Assembly: GCA_013399875.1 (NCBI GenBank)
Contig: VXAZ01006807.1
Coordinates: forward strand, 1,240,001 to 1,304,000
Direction: 5' to 3'
Source of the DNA: Gymnorhina tibicen
Taxonomy: Eukaryota > Chordata > Aves > Passeriformes > Artamidae
DNA: 64,000 nucleotides
Below, one piece after another: positions 50,685 through 63,462 of this stretch. Below the pieces are notes generated by a model. The model ran no database searches and was not told where the DNA came from. It saw nothing but the letters and a program-made list of their open reading frames with translations. The translations under genes were made by a program, and so were the position numbers. Numbering within the stretch: position 1 is the first letter of the stretch; each line of letters opens with the position of its first letter.

Positions 50685-53179
50685 CTTAAATATGGCCAAT
50701 TTGAGGTTATCTGTGAAAACTGTGTATGACATATAAGAAGCAGAAATGAAAACAAAATGAACAAACCAACCCACCAAACACGGCAAAACTGCAACAATCC
50801 TTTCTCCATATCCAGAGATGTGAAACTCACAAAGTGCTCATTAAATCCCTCCCTCCTGTTTACTCCACAACCTGGAGAACACAGATTGCTCCTTTACAGA
50901 TCATTCCAGGAGTAAGAAGACAGTTTCTGCAGTTTACATTATTTTCTTATTTTTCCCCTGAATAAAATGCACAAGTTCTTTCTGATACAGTGATCTCAGC
51001 GTAAAGTTGCCACCTTTGTATTTTCTCTACTTGCATCAAAAAAAAAAAAAAGCAAGATAGGTGCAGGTCAATGATTGCTGTTAGTTCTTTGTACAAAGCC
51101 TCAAATACTCACCATGGCATTCATGGAACAGTGCCAGAAATCTTTTTTAAACTTTGAAGGTAAATATTTTCAGTGAGGTGATGTTAACCATCTTGCTGGT
51201 AGCGGTCATCATATCATGCTGAAGAGTGCCCTGGTTTTTGGATCTACTGTGGTGACAATGAGTGTCCTGTGACAGAGCAATGACATTTACAGACAGCTAT
51301 TGGCAATTATAAGATCTGAAACTGAGGGAAGAGCATGGGAAAAGGAATGGAGTTTAAAAACTGAGTGTAACATATTAATATGAGTGAACAACAAGTCATA
51401 GTGTTGTTATTCTGTGTTAGATTCTTGGAGTAACATTGTGTTTTTAAAATCTGGGTATTATCATAACAAGACAGAAATTTGTGAACCAATAAATGGTTCA
51501 TTTATTTCACTAATTATAAATTACTGAAACACATCTTTCCTCTCTGCCCCAGTATAGAAGGTTCTTGTTCTTTTCTTTCTTGTTTCCTGTATGTTTTTAC
51601 TTTAAAATAGTGCTTTCTTCAGACAGACAGGCAAAAATGGTTACAGGTAAATATGAAACTCACTGCTGTAGAAGCTAGAAGACAACACAGGCTTTCTGTA
51701 GAGAAATATTTTGCTAACATAACCTGGTTTAATTTTAAACATACGGTTCTCCCGTCAATTCTTCTGTTATTACTCTCATGCCTAAAGATATGCAGATGCT
51801 CAAATGTTTGCAGGGTTGTCTATTTAGTTATTAGTTAGCAGTTAATTAATTCCACCAACTAATTTATAAAGAAGGCAACACTGTATTTCCTATTTCAGAA
51901 TCCAGTGATGCAGGTTATTCTGTTAAAAGGATTAATGAGATCTGTACTGGAAATTCCATATGCTTATCCTTGTTCCAGTGCAATGGTTTTGTCTCAAAAG
52001 GAACTATATCTTAGAGGTAAGGATAATTTTAGAATCACAGAATTTGGGAATGGAAAGGTGTGGATGTGGAGAAGACAAAAAGCCTTACTTTTACTTTTTT
52101 CCAGGCTAGAAAGAATCCTTTTTAATTTAAGGAAAAAGTGATTTCTGTAGAATAAGAGTCAATAGGAAGATAAACAAGAGATAAATAAAGGCTTGTAAAG
52201 AATTGCAACCGTTGCAAGGCTACCCTGACTGCAGAGGATCTCTATGCACAGAGCATCTGCAGTTTGGACTAAGTATCTAATTCTTTATCAGCAGTCTATA
52301 GACAGCACTAACCTGTTTCCCTGCCAATATCTTCTGGCCGCAAATTTTACAGCTTATAGCTGTGTTCATTTCTCAGCCACTTTAAATTTGCAGAGGATTA
52401 ATTTAATTGACTGTTTCATTAGCCTGGTGGTACAGGAAAGGATAAAAAGTAATCCCTAGCTGCCAAAAGATCATTGCAATATAAAATGCATTTGCATTCA
52501 AATAAATGTATATTATAAACACATGAGTATATTCATGATGTTAAGGAGAGATTTAGTATTAAGACCCCGGTTCACACAGCATTTAGTTTCTCCCTGTTTC
52601 CCCATGAAACCACCTTTACTGATCAATGGTAAAGGACTGCAGTGCTTAGCTGAGGTATTCCAAACTGCAGAGCAGAGGTTGGTGAGCAGCATCTGCTCTC
52701 TTGCTTTGAGGGGGAATGTTGAAGCTGACTTGACTTCCTGTTTAGAGTTCTCATTTGCAGATGTTCATATCTCAAAAGCTAGAAGAGCCAATTATTAAAA
52801 TATTAAACAGTACTTCCATCAGTCAGTCATTAGCTTCAGAAGTTTCTGAAATATGTTCATTTGTCTAGACTACATCAAAGTCATAAACCCAATTTTTTAA
52901 TAGACTGATGTCTGTGACAATTGCATATCGTTCCTCAGATTCTCTTTTCAGATTGAAAATTGCTCAGTGGTTCAAAATAAAGATTAAAAAGACAACTGAA
53001 ATATAAGGGGATAAATTAAGATTCTGTGTAAAGATTCCCACTGCATTTAGTGGGTTTTGAAGAAGCATACATTTCAAATTACTTGCTAAACATTCTGTCT
53101 GCCAAAAGTAATAAAATAATAATTTACACTGGTGAAATATCTTTCCTCAAAGAATCACAGAATGTGCTACAAGGCTGGC
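50685..53179. other. AT-rich non-coding
   Basis: An A run lies at about 51040-51052. Short AGAATCACAGAAT strings near 52032 and 53153 recall CR1 tails, but they stand alone and are not called. No gene. Confidence 0.5.
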
Positions 53180-53240
53180 AGTAAACTTATTTTAACTTGG
53201 AAGAAATTAAGACACAAAGAGGTTTAGGCCCAAATATCTG
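53180..53240 (-). repeat. Possible MIR SINE fragment
   Basis: GGAAGAAATTAAGACACAAA followed by GAGGTTTAGGCCCAAAT resembles the reverse complement of MIR (GAGGAAACTGAGGCACAGAGAGGTTAAG). Ancient and diverged; matched by eye only. Confidence 0.35.
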
Positions 53241-53941
53241 TTGCTGTTACAGATATGATGCTATTCTCTGACAGGATGCAAGGGGTGGGCCCTCTTTACA
53301 CTGTCAGGAAATGACAGGCTTTTCCTTCTTTCTGATGCTTTGCATGGGCGGACAGGACATTATCCTCTTGGTGTGGGTGACCTGCTCTGGCAGGTCTGGG
53401 TCCCCCTGACCAGCACCACAACCTTCTCCTTGACCACACCCAGGCACAAGTCATGGGCCTCCCACCAGCTGCCCCTGAGCACCTGGGAAACAAAGGAAAA
53501 GCTGCTGCTTACGTGGAAGATGCACAGTCACTAAGGGAACATCCAGATGGGAGCTCAAACTCAAAACCATCACATTTACCCTTTGATGGATTGACAGCAT
53601 TCTGGGGCACAGGAGAGAGCTCCCACCCCATTGAAGCAGCACAGGACATGATTCCAGGCTGCTTTCCTGTAGCAAGGTCCAGCAATCAGGAACAGTGAGA
53701 CACCACACAAGGCTCTGGGGATCGAGCTCCTCTTGCATCACATGAAACGTATCCCCTCACCAAGTCTTCCAAAGCAGAGAAAATGGAAGACTTTTGCTTT
53801 TACTTAAAAAAGAGATTTCTTTTGATGAACCTTAGCTTGGAACAAATCCAAAATCTGTCTTGCTTTTGCAACATACCTAGATGCACCTACCTGTGTCAAA
53901 GAGTGGTTTAACATAAGAGGTGGGGAGATGTTCAGGAGTTT
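53241..53941. other. GC-richer non-coding patch
   Basis: The segment 53280-53760 is GC-richer than its surroundings and gives overlapping ORFs on both strands (up to 96 codons). Their overlap and lack of recognisable motifs argue against a gene. Confidence 0.4.
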
Positions 53942-53974
53942 GTTTCACTGTACAGCCATCCTGTACAGTGAAAC
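53942..53974. repeat. Perfect inverted repeat, 14-bp arms, 5-base loop
   Basis: The arm GTTTCACTGTACAG (53942-53955), loop CCATC, and exact reverse complement (53961-53974). It is the strongest short dyad I noticed in the window. It could extrude as a cruciform or fold in RNA. The stem is too short for a canonical microRNA precursor. Confidence 0.9.
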
Positions 53975-55369
53975 TTAATGTCAAGGCAACACTAAACTCC
54001 AATTAACTACTGCTTGGAGCTCTAAAATTAGGAGTAAGCTCTCATGTTTAGGAAACTTAGTTTGATTTTTAGAGAAAAACAAATTTACTGCAAGCTGCGA
54101 ATATGAAGGATGTCTGAAAATCAAGCCTTTGCTGCTGCCAAAATATGTAAGTGCTTTTCTATAAAGCCCTGAGCTTATGAATTACAAGCAGCAAATGCAA
54201 TACACACACACATACAGACACACACACACATGCAGAACCCAGAACCTCAAACCCTGGACTTGATTGAAATACCTTTATCTAATTTTTATAGCAACTGAGT
54301 ATTTGAGATAAAAATGGCTTTACAACTTTACTGGCATTATAGTATCTTTTCCCCCCCATATTGTGTCTATTCAAGTCAAAATCCATTTATTTGCATTTAA
54401 CGTGCTTCTTAAATAATGTGAATCTTATAAACGAACTGAAAACATAATTGGAGGCATTACAGGAATAAAACACAAATGCAACTAGCTCTCTGAATTTCCC
54501 TGTGCAGAATTAGCAAGACATAATCGATTTACATTTTACTCCCAGGCTGGGCTTTTTTCTGCTTGTTACTGTTATTTTTCAACTATTTTTTCACAAGTCA
54601 CGAGACTACAGGATTTTTTTTTACCCAGTTGTCCAAAAACTCTGATGCATTACCCATATCCTGGTGGTGCTTTGTAATGGAAGGGAAAACAAGAATCAGG
54701 AAGAGAAAAATCAATTTAGCCACCAAGCATAAGGGTCACAGCCAAATTAGTTTCAGTACTGACAGCAAGATATTATGATTTGAAAGAGAAGCCAAATAAA
54801 GTAAGAAAAAGGTAACAGTCAGCAATGTTTTAAATCATCTGGAAATAACATGGGCATGACACAGCACCACTGCATTGCATGAGCACTACAGGCACTCTTT
54901 TTCTATCACAGCTTCACATTTCTTTCAGAAAATAGGTAGACTGAATGCTTAAAGACCTGAGTGCAAGGGAAATATGTCACACAGCAAGACATCTGCCAAA
55001 TTTGTGTTTCTTAGCATTACCAGAGTAGAGGACATGATTTGTGATAGAGCAGAATGAGAGAAGAGGCCAAAGAGAACATGACCACAGCAATGAGACATCA
55101 TTTATTCATACTTTTACTACCAGAAGTAAATAAAGTTATGCTTGTAATTATTGCAGCATATGTGGAACTAGGAGGAAAACTGCTGAAGCTTTATTGTCCA
55201 GATAGCACTGAAAGGTAGTTAATTTATACACAGACACACTGAAGAAACAGTACCCATTATCACTGCTGTCCACTCTAACACATTCCATCTTCAGCCAGAT
55301 TTAATTTAACAAGAAGAGCTTCAATCTTCCACTGCTGCAGTCTCTCCCTCCTGCACTTCACAGCCTCTT
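53975..55369. other. AT-rich non-coding
   Basis: Contains an imperfect CA repeat at 54200-54232. No gene. Confidence 0.5.
54200..54232. repeat. Imperfect CA microsatellite
   Basis: Two CA runs are separated by ATACAG. Confidence 0.8.
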
Positions 55370-55740
55370 TTATGTGTCTGGAGAGAGAAGGAGGCACTGT
55401 AATTAGCTGCTGATATTAACAGGCTTTCTTTTGCTTTATGAAGTTGGAAATAAATGGTCACATTACTGAGCAGGCTGCTGGATACTCATAATTTTTTTAG
55501 AGTTATTTAAAGTGGGCGTGAGCACTGTTGTTTCTGTGCTGCTTTCTTGCCTTTGTGTAACGGAATTTTTCGTTCTGTATCGAAGCAAATTGGGGTCCCA
55601 GTTCTGTTTATGTTAGCAGCACGGCTCCAGCCACAGAGGTTGCAATCTCTAACATGAGAATATGAAGAGGAGCAGGCAGCGCAGCAGCACAGAGATTTGT
55701 ACAGATATTTTCTTCAGCAATTTACAAATCTGAGTCTTAA
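55370..55740. promoter_or_regulatory. Candidate conserved non-coding element
   Basis: A repeat-free block has retained CpGs, a homeodomain-type TAATTA (55400-55405) and a 9-bp inverted repeat, AGATTTGTA...TACAAATCT (about 55694-55732). Its texture resembles the blocks at 9.1 and 29.7 kb. Function is inferred only. Confidence 0.22.
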
Positions 55741-56356
55741 ACAGTTAGGGGTTTTTTGCCTATTATTTTGTCTACTACAAAATCAGATAAAGCTTCCTAG
55801 AAAGCAGGACATTCTCAGAAGCGTGTGGCAGCACACTTCATAAAAGTGTCATATTGCCGTTGCTTTTCACAGTACTTGTAGGAAGTTAATTTGCTCCAGC
55901 TACTATCTCAAAGTTGTCTGAAACTGGCCAGAGGGCTAAAAAATTATTGGACAGGTCAGGAATACAGACAAAGGTGGAAGGTGAGCAGAGGAATGAGTTT
56001 AATAGTAGAGAGCTTGCTTTGATGCTCAAAACAGTTCAGAAAACAGCACACTTGACTGAGTTACAAAAGTATCAGCAGCCAGAGTGTCACATCATGGACA
56101 GATTTCTGATAAATGTAAGTAATAGTCAAAGGAAACTCCACCAAAGATAAAATTTCTCCTTTACCGTACAATATCAGCTTTTCCTGAAGTTTCATGAAAC
56201 ACTTGCCACTGCTCTCCTCCTTACAATTGTACCAGCACATTTTTCATCAAGGATTTTTTTTTCTTTTCCTCTTCATTTTTTTATTTAGAGAGTGAGAAAA
56301 CTGCTATGATTTAAGCCACAGGAAATGTTTCGGTAGCATTAAAGGAAAACCAAATC
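55741..56356. other. Non-coding
   Basis: No gene or named repeat recognised. Confidence 0.5.
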
Positions 56357-57292
56357 TTAGAATCATAGAATCACAAAATGATTTGGGTTGGAAGGAACCC
56401 TAAAGATAATCTCTTTCCAACTCCCCTGCCATGTGCAGGGACACCTTCCACTAGACCAGGTCTCTCAGAGCCCCATCCAGCCTGGCCTTGAACATTGCCA
56501 GGGATGGGGCATCCACAGCTTCTCTGGGCAACCTGTGTCAGTGTCCCAACTCCCTCACAGTAAAAGCTTTCTTTCTAAAATCTTATTTAAACCTATCCTT
56601 TCAGTTTAAAGCCATCTGCTCTTAGCCTATCACTACCAGCCCTTGTCAGAAGTCCCTCTCCAGCTTTCTTGTAGCTTCCTTCAGGTACCTGAAGGCTCTA
56701 CAAGTCCTCCCCAGAGCTTTCTCTTCTCTAGGCTGAACAGTCCCAACTCTCCCCACCTGTCTTCACAGGAGAGGTGTTGCAGCCTTCTGATATCTTTGTG
56801 GCCCTCTCTGGACTCACTCCAATTCAACATGCTTCTTATGCTGGGGTCCCCCAGAGTGGAGTAAAGGGGAAGAATTTCCTCCCTCAGCCTGCAGCCCACA
56901 GTGCTTTGGATGCAGCCCAGGACATATTTGGCTTTCTAGCTGCAAGTGCACATGGCTGAGACGTGTTGAGCTTCTTGTTCATCAGCTCCCTCAAGTCCTT
57001 CTCCTCTGAGAGAAGGCTGCTCTCAATCCATTCTCTGCCCAGCCTGTATTTTCGCTTGGGATCACCCCAACACAGGTACAGGACCTTGCATTTGGCCATG
57101 TTGAACTTTAAGAGGTTCACATGTGCCCACCTCTCCAGCCTGTGCAGGTCCCTCTGGATGGCAGCCCTTCCCTCCAGTGTGTTGACTGAACCTCTCAGCT
57201 TGGTGTCCTCAGCAAACTTGCTGAGGCTGAACTTAATCCCACTGCCCATGTTGCCGACAAAGATGTTAAACAGCACCAGTCCCAGTCAGACA
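56357..57292 (-). mobile_element. CR1 LINE, 5'-truncated, with reverse-transcriptase C-terminal remnant
   Basis: On the minus strand this ~935-bp copy runs from the end of the CR1 reverse-transcriptase ORF to the 3' tail. The tail is at its low-coordinate edge, with ATGATTCTAAGA-type repeats at 56357-56372. An open frame at 57276-56884 (130 codons) encodes the typical CR1 C-terminal part: LFNIFVGNMGSGIKFSLSKF, a degenerate AEDTKL in place of the usual ADDTKL, ERWAHVNLLKFNMAKCKVLY, then the WIESS and EEKDL blocks. The palm catalytic aspartates lie upstream of, or are altered in, this remnant, so the copy cannot be active. Downstream is the conserved untranslated region (GGATGGGGCTCTGAGAGACC-like and GGAAGGTGTCCCTGCACATG-like blocks read on the minus strand). 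This is the clearest sign that the genome is avian or reptilian. Confidence 0.95.
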
Positions 57293-60200
57293 CCAGGAGA
57301 AAGATATCAGCACTCATTCTAAAACATACATTGATGCTCATATTTGATTACAGTAAGTACCTGGGGAAGCTTCTTCCTAATTTTGTTGAACAATTAGCAC
57401 TGTAATCTTTCAGGCTGAGTCTCAGTAGTGGCAACCATAAGGGCAATATTAACTGACTTAATGGATCCTTACATTTGTTTTAACATAAATGCTCTGCTAA
57501 CCCACTTTCCCTCTTGTCCAAATTAAACCCAAACTCTATTTTTAAAGTTTAAGTTTTCTCTCTTGTTCATATTGGAAGTATTTTATCCTGATATCTACTC
57601 AAGACCTCAATAAGTAATACCTGATGGAGCAGCTTCCCCAGCAAACTGTTCATGAAGCTGCAGACTGTCGGGGCAGTTCTGTTTCCTTTTGCCAGCCAAT
57701 CAGTGGAATCTCTCCATATTCTTGCTTGTTCCTGGTTTAGAGATGTGGGAGTGGCAGCAAAAACTTGAGTTTGCTACAAGCATAGAATAACACTATCTAC
57801 AGAAATTTTTAATAGACTGAGTCCCTGTACATCCCTGCTTTTTCAATAAATGATAGACATCTTTTCAAACCCCAATTTTTATCCTTAGTTATACAGCAGT
57901 ACTCCGACTGATGATATCATCTACCCTTTCTTAGAGCATATTTTCTGTGCTAGAATGAAGAGTAAGTTTAAAATTGAAGATCCTTATTTTGCATAATTAT
58001 ATGTAAAGGCAGGAAATGTATTTCTATCATTTACTGAAGCTTTTTACAAGAATTCATCCCTGAATTCTGAACGAAAGTACATTTTATATGTATAGAAAAT
58101 ACCAGCAATAGCAGTCAAGAATAGCTATGGTAACAAGTCTAAGAGATTTTGACTCATATCATAGTCAGTGAATAAAATCTCTTTATATGAAATATCCCTG
58201 AAGACTTTTTCTGAGCAAAATTATACAACTGTTTTTCCCAGAGTGTGATGGTGTATCACACAGCTGACAAGACCCAGAGAACTGGTACACTGCTGAGGGC
58301 TCTTTTCATAACACATGCTTAGCAATGTGGATGCACACAGGGTCTAAATTCACTACATGTCTAACAAAAGGTGTTGCTTTATTTAAAGGAAATTCATTTT
58401 CTAAGTAATCTTCCTTTAGAAGTTATAGAAGAAATCTTGAAAAGGAAGTAAAAAAAGCTGCAGAAGGTGCCACCAAAGAGTTGCTTTAAAACTGGGATCA
58501 AAAAATTGAATAGCATATTTTACATGCATGACCAAGAGTAAATGTTAAAGAAAGTTCCCTGTCTGACCATCTGGGAGCAAATCTGACAGTCATACTCTCA
58601 CCCCTTCGAGCTAAGACTGAGGTCCCTTTGCAGCCATACCCCCTACTCTCTTGCAGTTTGAGAAGGTTTCCTTACTGGCTCAACTCCAGGTTTCCCATAG
58701 CAGTCTTAGACGTCTAGATCCTTAAAATAATTTAATCATGGTGCATCAACTGAATAACAGCTCGAGCTGGTGCCTCCAAGGAGGAACCTGAGCAAAGGAA
58801 TCCCTGGGGCTGTATTCCCTTACAGTCTAAATATGGGAAAGTCTGGGCTCCTCAGGTCCTGCCGCATCTCTGGGTGTCCCTCACCTGGCTGGCCACAGGT
58901 CCCTGTGCCCTTTGTTGTGCAAGTGTCAGCAGTTCATGGCCTCTTGCCTCGCGCTCTGCCACCCAGAGCTCAACCTCCAGCTCCACATTGAGCTACCTGC
59001 ACCAAATGTATTCTTCAACACACAGACCCTCAATACTGCAACATCAGTGTACTTCAGCAAGATGGTTCTCATTCTCAAATCGTTGCTGAGAGGAACTGTG
59101 AGGAAAAAAATTCTATGTGATGTTATTATTGACAGTTTGCACTCCAAGGTCATCTACTCCAGGGTTCAACAGGGACATAACCCATTGTTGAAATGTCTAT
59201 GGAAATTATTATTCAGTAAGCTAATGAGGAATTTTATAACAATAAGGCAATTAAAGCTTTTTATCATGAGAATTTGTAAAAAGAGTTTCATTTGAAGTTA
59301 AAAATTATTTGTTACATTCAGTTAATGTTTCAAAGAGTGAAAAATCTGTACTTTCACTGACAGGTGTACTTATGCTTTATTGGCTACTTAAATACTACCA
59401 TGTTTGTAATCAGGTTGCTTTGACTTCTGATAAATCTCAAACTAATGATAAAGCTAATGGCAGCCTACATATGTGGCTTTGCCTCTGTATACTTGATGTT
59501 CTCCTGACTTATTTCCTTGGGGATTTGTGACTTCAGCCACTCAAGTCTGCAACAGAGTTGTCTTAAAAAGAAATAAACATCATCACATACTCCACTTTGT
59601 ATCAAATGTCAGAAAATGAGAACTTGCTAGGAACAACCATTTTAACCCAAGGCTAGCTTTTAGTAGGAGATGTTGCAATACTCTGACTGTTTTATTTAAG
59701 TTGCATTTAGAGAGCTGTAATGCACTTTGGATGCTTCTATGATTGGTGCTGTGATATGAGTAGCCCAGGAGGCAAGTGGTCAGACACATTCTGAGTTTTT
59801 CTCTTGCTTAAAAGGGGAACTGTCGTGTGTCACCTGAAAAATACACCTCTATGTCCTGTTTCTGACCACGACTGGCAAATGATTCTCTTCTGTGGAAGAG
59901 AAGCCTTCATTTGCTCCTAGTTCCCAATCCAACAGAGATCACTCTAATATGATCCCATATGGTCACACTGGCAATTAGTGGAGAGAGAAACACTGTCCAG
60001 CCAGATAACTCCAGACTGCATTCTGAATGCATCATTCACACTCTCAATTTTCACAGCTTTCTGACCCATCTAAGCACCAACAAGCAAGGTATCGTATTAC
60101 CAAAAGGGCTAAAAAAGTCCTCCTTGGATAGATTTTATTCTGTTTTAATTCTACAGTCTTCCACTGGAAAATGTTCCCATGGGTCAGTTTAAATTCATTG

Positions 60201-62613
60201 TACTTTTTTGCTCCATCTTGTAGCAAGAGGAAAGTTTACTTACTTAGGTTCCCTGCCTCAGACTTCAGCCCTTTTCCATCTTCTCTGGATGTTCTGATAT
60301 TCTGGACAAACTTATTGCTGCAGCTTTCTGCTTACAGATTCTCCCAGAAAAGCAAGGGACTTCTCTCTTTTATCTCCTTCCATCTGTATCCATGAGGAGG
60401 GAACTTAATAGGGAGGTTTCAGTCTAATTCTGGTCCTCAGTGATATCATAGCTGTTTGCATAGCTCTGTTGGGCGGCATCCACAGGATCCTCAGATGCTC
60501 TCAGGGAGTGCTGTGTAGCCAGGGATACTCTGCTGATTCCTTCCTTTGAACATCCCTTCTGGCCTTTTCTTCATTTGCTGTCATGCATTTTTGTATCAAT
60601 TCTTAGTTCTGACCCCCACTCCTTTTTCAAGGGCTCTTTGTTATTCAGTATGGATTTCCTCCAACTCTTTTTATATATTCTCCAATAAAGATACTTAGAA
60701 GAATATCAGAACTGGGCAGACACACAGCAACACCTTCTCAGTGCTGCTCCCACCAGACTGAGTCTTGGATAGATCCTGAGCCAATATTACATTTCATCTT
60801 TTTCCATCTCAGTTACAAAAGTGAACAGTACACAATCTGCCCTTGAATTCCAAGAGAAAAAACCCCAAGCAAACAAACAAACACAAAAAACTCAGCCATG
60901 TGGTGAATTTAATGTGCTTTGATGTATCACCATGTAGATACTTCTACATTTCTTTAAAACTCAACAGCACATGATAGTTCTCGATTGCTGTTACTGACCT
61001 CATTAAAACTTGTGGGGATCAAAATCCCTTAGAAAGATGTCTGGGAAATTCTGTCTCTGAAGCTACAACTTATCCCTTTTCTCCAAATTGTCTGTTGCAT
61101 TGCACAATTATTTGCTTTGCTTGTATACAGACCCAGCTACATCTCCAGACCTGCCATGGTAGGGTTTTTTTTCAATATGGACAGAGCCACACCAAGACAG
61201 ATACACTCTGCAAAGTCATAAAGGTCTGACAGGACAATATGTCAGACAATATGCTGAAAATATATCAGAGCTCAGATATAGGAATCGCAATTGTCTCATA
61301 TTTGGGCAGTTTAAGAAGATACTCCCCCTTCCTTTATCTTCCAAAAACAAGAACAAAAAGAATTTATTCTTATTTTCCAGTTTCCAGTTACTTGTTACTT
61401 TCAGTGAAGTATTGAGGAGTTTTGCCAGAAAGCAACATTTAGTATGATGCAGGAGAGGCTGACTGGCTTAAATGACAGAAAAGTAACCTGTGACACATAT
61501 ATTTCAGTTCCATCCTGCAGTCTTCTAATTTCTGCATCCAATGCAAGGACAAGAAGAGTGTGTGACTAGCAGAGAGTGGATCAGCAGCCCCTTTTGGCAG
61601 CAGTATACCTCAGATGTGAAATGGAACTACACACTAAATTTACACATATGCATTTCAGTGAGCAGAGCTGTGTTTGAGTAATAGATGGCAGCATTTGGTA
61701 TTAGCTCCTCACATGCATCACACAGTGAAATCATGTTCTATTTTTTTTTGGCGTAGCAGAGTATAAAGCCTCCCATTCAAAACATTGATCAAATTATAGC
61801 CATAAATAAAACTATGAGTTCAAAGTAAAGAGGAATTTGTCCCGGTGACGGATTTTGTCTGGGAGATAGATTTATCACACAGAATTTGATCATGCCAAAT
61901 CCTTAACAGTAAAATAAGTAGTTCAGATTTATCACTCAGTATTAAAAAAATAATCTGGATTTCACTATTCTTCATGTGCAAGTTTTCTTTGCCTCTATGG
62001 AGCTACACATTTGAGTTAAATGTCAGCAAAAATCACCAGTACAAATATAAAATGTGTTAGTGTGAATCACATCACTAAATTTATGTAGTAATTGACACTG
62101 GCACAAACTTCATCTTGTTCTTGTATGACCCACTCTATTTTGGGCCATCATTTCTTCCACCCAGTTTCGTGAGAATTATGTATGTATTTACTCCTCTAAC
62201 TGTCACCTTTAAAACTTCTGGGATTCTTTGGCCAATTTCAGCCAAAGCAAATAGGCAGAGATTTTAAAGATATTCTATACCTACATATTTTATGGAAAAA
62301 GGTGGCCAGTATGGCTCAAAGACCTTACTACTGTGCTAGCAAGCAAAAGGGCAACAGTATGAGCCCTTTATTGCACAGGAGAGTATATTTTTGACCATGA
62401 GTCTCAGACCCCTAGGAAATCAAATTTTCGCTATGTTTGATGTTTTCACAATGCATCAAAACCAAGAAGGATTACCTGTGTCACACGGTCGACTCCTATG
62501 TTGAAGTTCCACCATTGCACTTCAATTTTCCAAGTCTTTATTGGCGGCTGTTAATTTATAATTATCACATAAGAAAAAAAAAGTTAGATGCCTGTACTAT
62601 AAAACTACTTTTA
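57293..62613. other. AT-rich gene desert
   Basis: No gene or named repeat recognised over about 5.3 kb. A 127-codon plus-strand ORF at 58912-59295 overlaps others on both strands and shows no domain. Small inverted repeats occur (e.g. 59884-59903, 8-bp arms). Confidence 0.5.
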
Positions 62614-62618
62614 TTCTT
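62614..62618. repeat. Target-site duplication (left)
   Basis: TTCTT precedes the LTR's TG end and recurs at 63458-63462 after its CA end. Confidence 0.65.
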
Positions 62619-62779
62619 TGTCTTGATTTGAAAGACAGGTGTCTGCTAAGGAAGGCAGGATCCTCCCTTGGAATGGAAAATGTAACACCCTTCCCTCTAA
62701 ATTATTATGATTTTGAAATTAAGGGGCTTTTAGGCAAAGACATGAGAAATAGGAATAACAGTTCTTTACTAATATGGGC

Positions 62780-62796
62780 GTATATATATATATATA
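62780..62796. repeat. TA microsatellite abutting the gap
   Basis: A TA dinucleotide run ends exactly at the first N. It probably continues into the gap and caused the assembly break. Confidence 0.85.
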
Positions 62797-62916
62797 NNNN
62801 NNNNNNNNNNNNNNNNNNNNNNNNNNNNNNNNNNNNNNNNNNNNNNNNNNNNNNNNNNNNNNNNNNNNNNNNNNNNNNNNNNNNNNNNNNNNNNNNNNNN
62901 NNNNNNNNNNNNNNNN
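62797..62916. other. Assembly gap (120 N)
   Basis: 120 unknown bases lie between a TA repeat and GC-rich sequence, inside the LTR. The non-round length may be an estimated size. Confidence 0.97.
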
Positions 62917-63457
62917 TAGTGAAGGCTCGGAGCAGCGGCAAATGCACGGCGGGGGCGGGGCAGCTGTGTCCCAGCTCCCAGCGGGGCAGGGAAAGGCAGG
63001 CTTGGGATCCCAGGGTTTTCCCCTGAGTGACCCGAGCAGATGGCGAGGAAGTTCCCCCTCTCTGCCTCCCAGGGAGGTGGGGTGTTAAAGAGGGTCCCAG
63101 TGCAACAGCTGCTCCAGCAAGCAGAGCCAGACTCACAGCAGAAGGAAGGCAGCAGAAGGCAGAAGCCCCCAGTGGTGACGAATTCTCCCCACAGTTACAG
63201 CAGCTTCTCCCCTCCAAACGCCAGGAGAACAAGAGAGGTAGGGGCTCCACCCAACCCCCTTTCCCAGTCCAGATCTCTCGGCGTCTCTGCCCTACACGAG
63301 AAAACCCCAGGTAAAAGGGGGTAGCCAGCTGGACCCCTCCCCCTGTGGCCAGGTCTTTTGTTTCTCTTAAGTACCCAGTCTTTAGTGTCTCTTGGACACA
63401 CGTATGGGGAAAATTCTTTAAGAGAAAAACAAAAGGAGAACTCCTAAAACCCCAACA

Positions 63458-63462
63458 TTCTT
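63458..63462. repeat. Target-site duplication (right)
   Basis: TTCTT matches 62614-62618. Confidence 0.65.

Larger units (their letters stand above)
62619..63457 (-). mobile_element. Solo LTR of an endogenous retrovirus, interrupted by an assembly gap
   Basis: On the plus strand it begins TGTCTTGATTTGAAAGACAG and ends CCCCAACA, with TTCTT duplicated on both sides. Read on the minus strand it starts TGTTGGGGTTTTAGGAG, closely resembling the start of the LTR at 42396-43892 (TGTGGTGGTTTTAGCAG); the opposite ends are also similar (TGTCttGaTTTGA versus TGTCacGgTTTGA). The two are therefore related families in the same orientation. The visible length is 719 bp plus a 120-N gap of uncertain true size. 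The GC-rich half (62917-63400) creates long chance ORFs on both strands. No internal retroviral genes are adjacent. Confidence 0.7.

Noticed and set aside
52030..52060. AGAATCACAGAAT string resembling a CR1 tail
   Set aside because: Only about 13 bases match and no CR1 body is attached; a similar lone string lies near 53153.
53280..53760. GC-richer patch with overlapping ORFs on both strands
   Set aside because: No frame stands out and no motif is recognisable; treated as non-coding.
53942..53974. Hairpin considered as a microRNA precursor
   Set aside because: The 14-bp stem with a 5-base loop is far shorter than a Drosha/Dicer substrate, and pairing does not extend beyond the arms.
62628..63250. 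Long ORFs on both strands around the second gap
   Set aside because: They cross the N run and lie in a GC-rich LTR.
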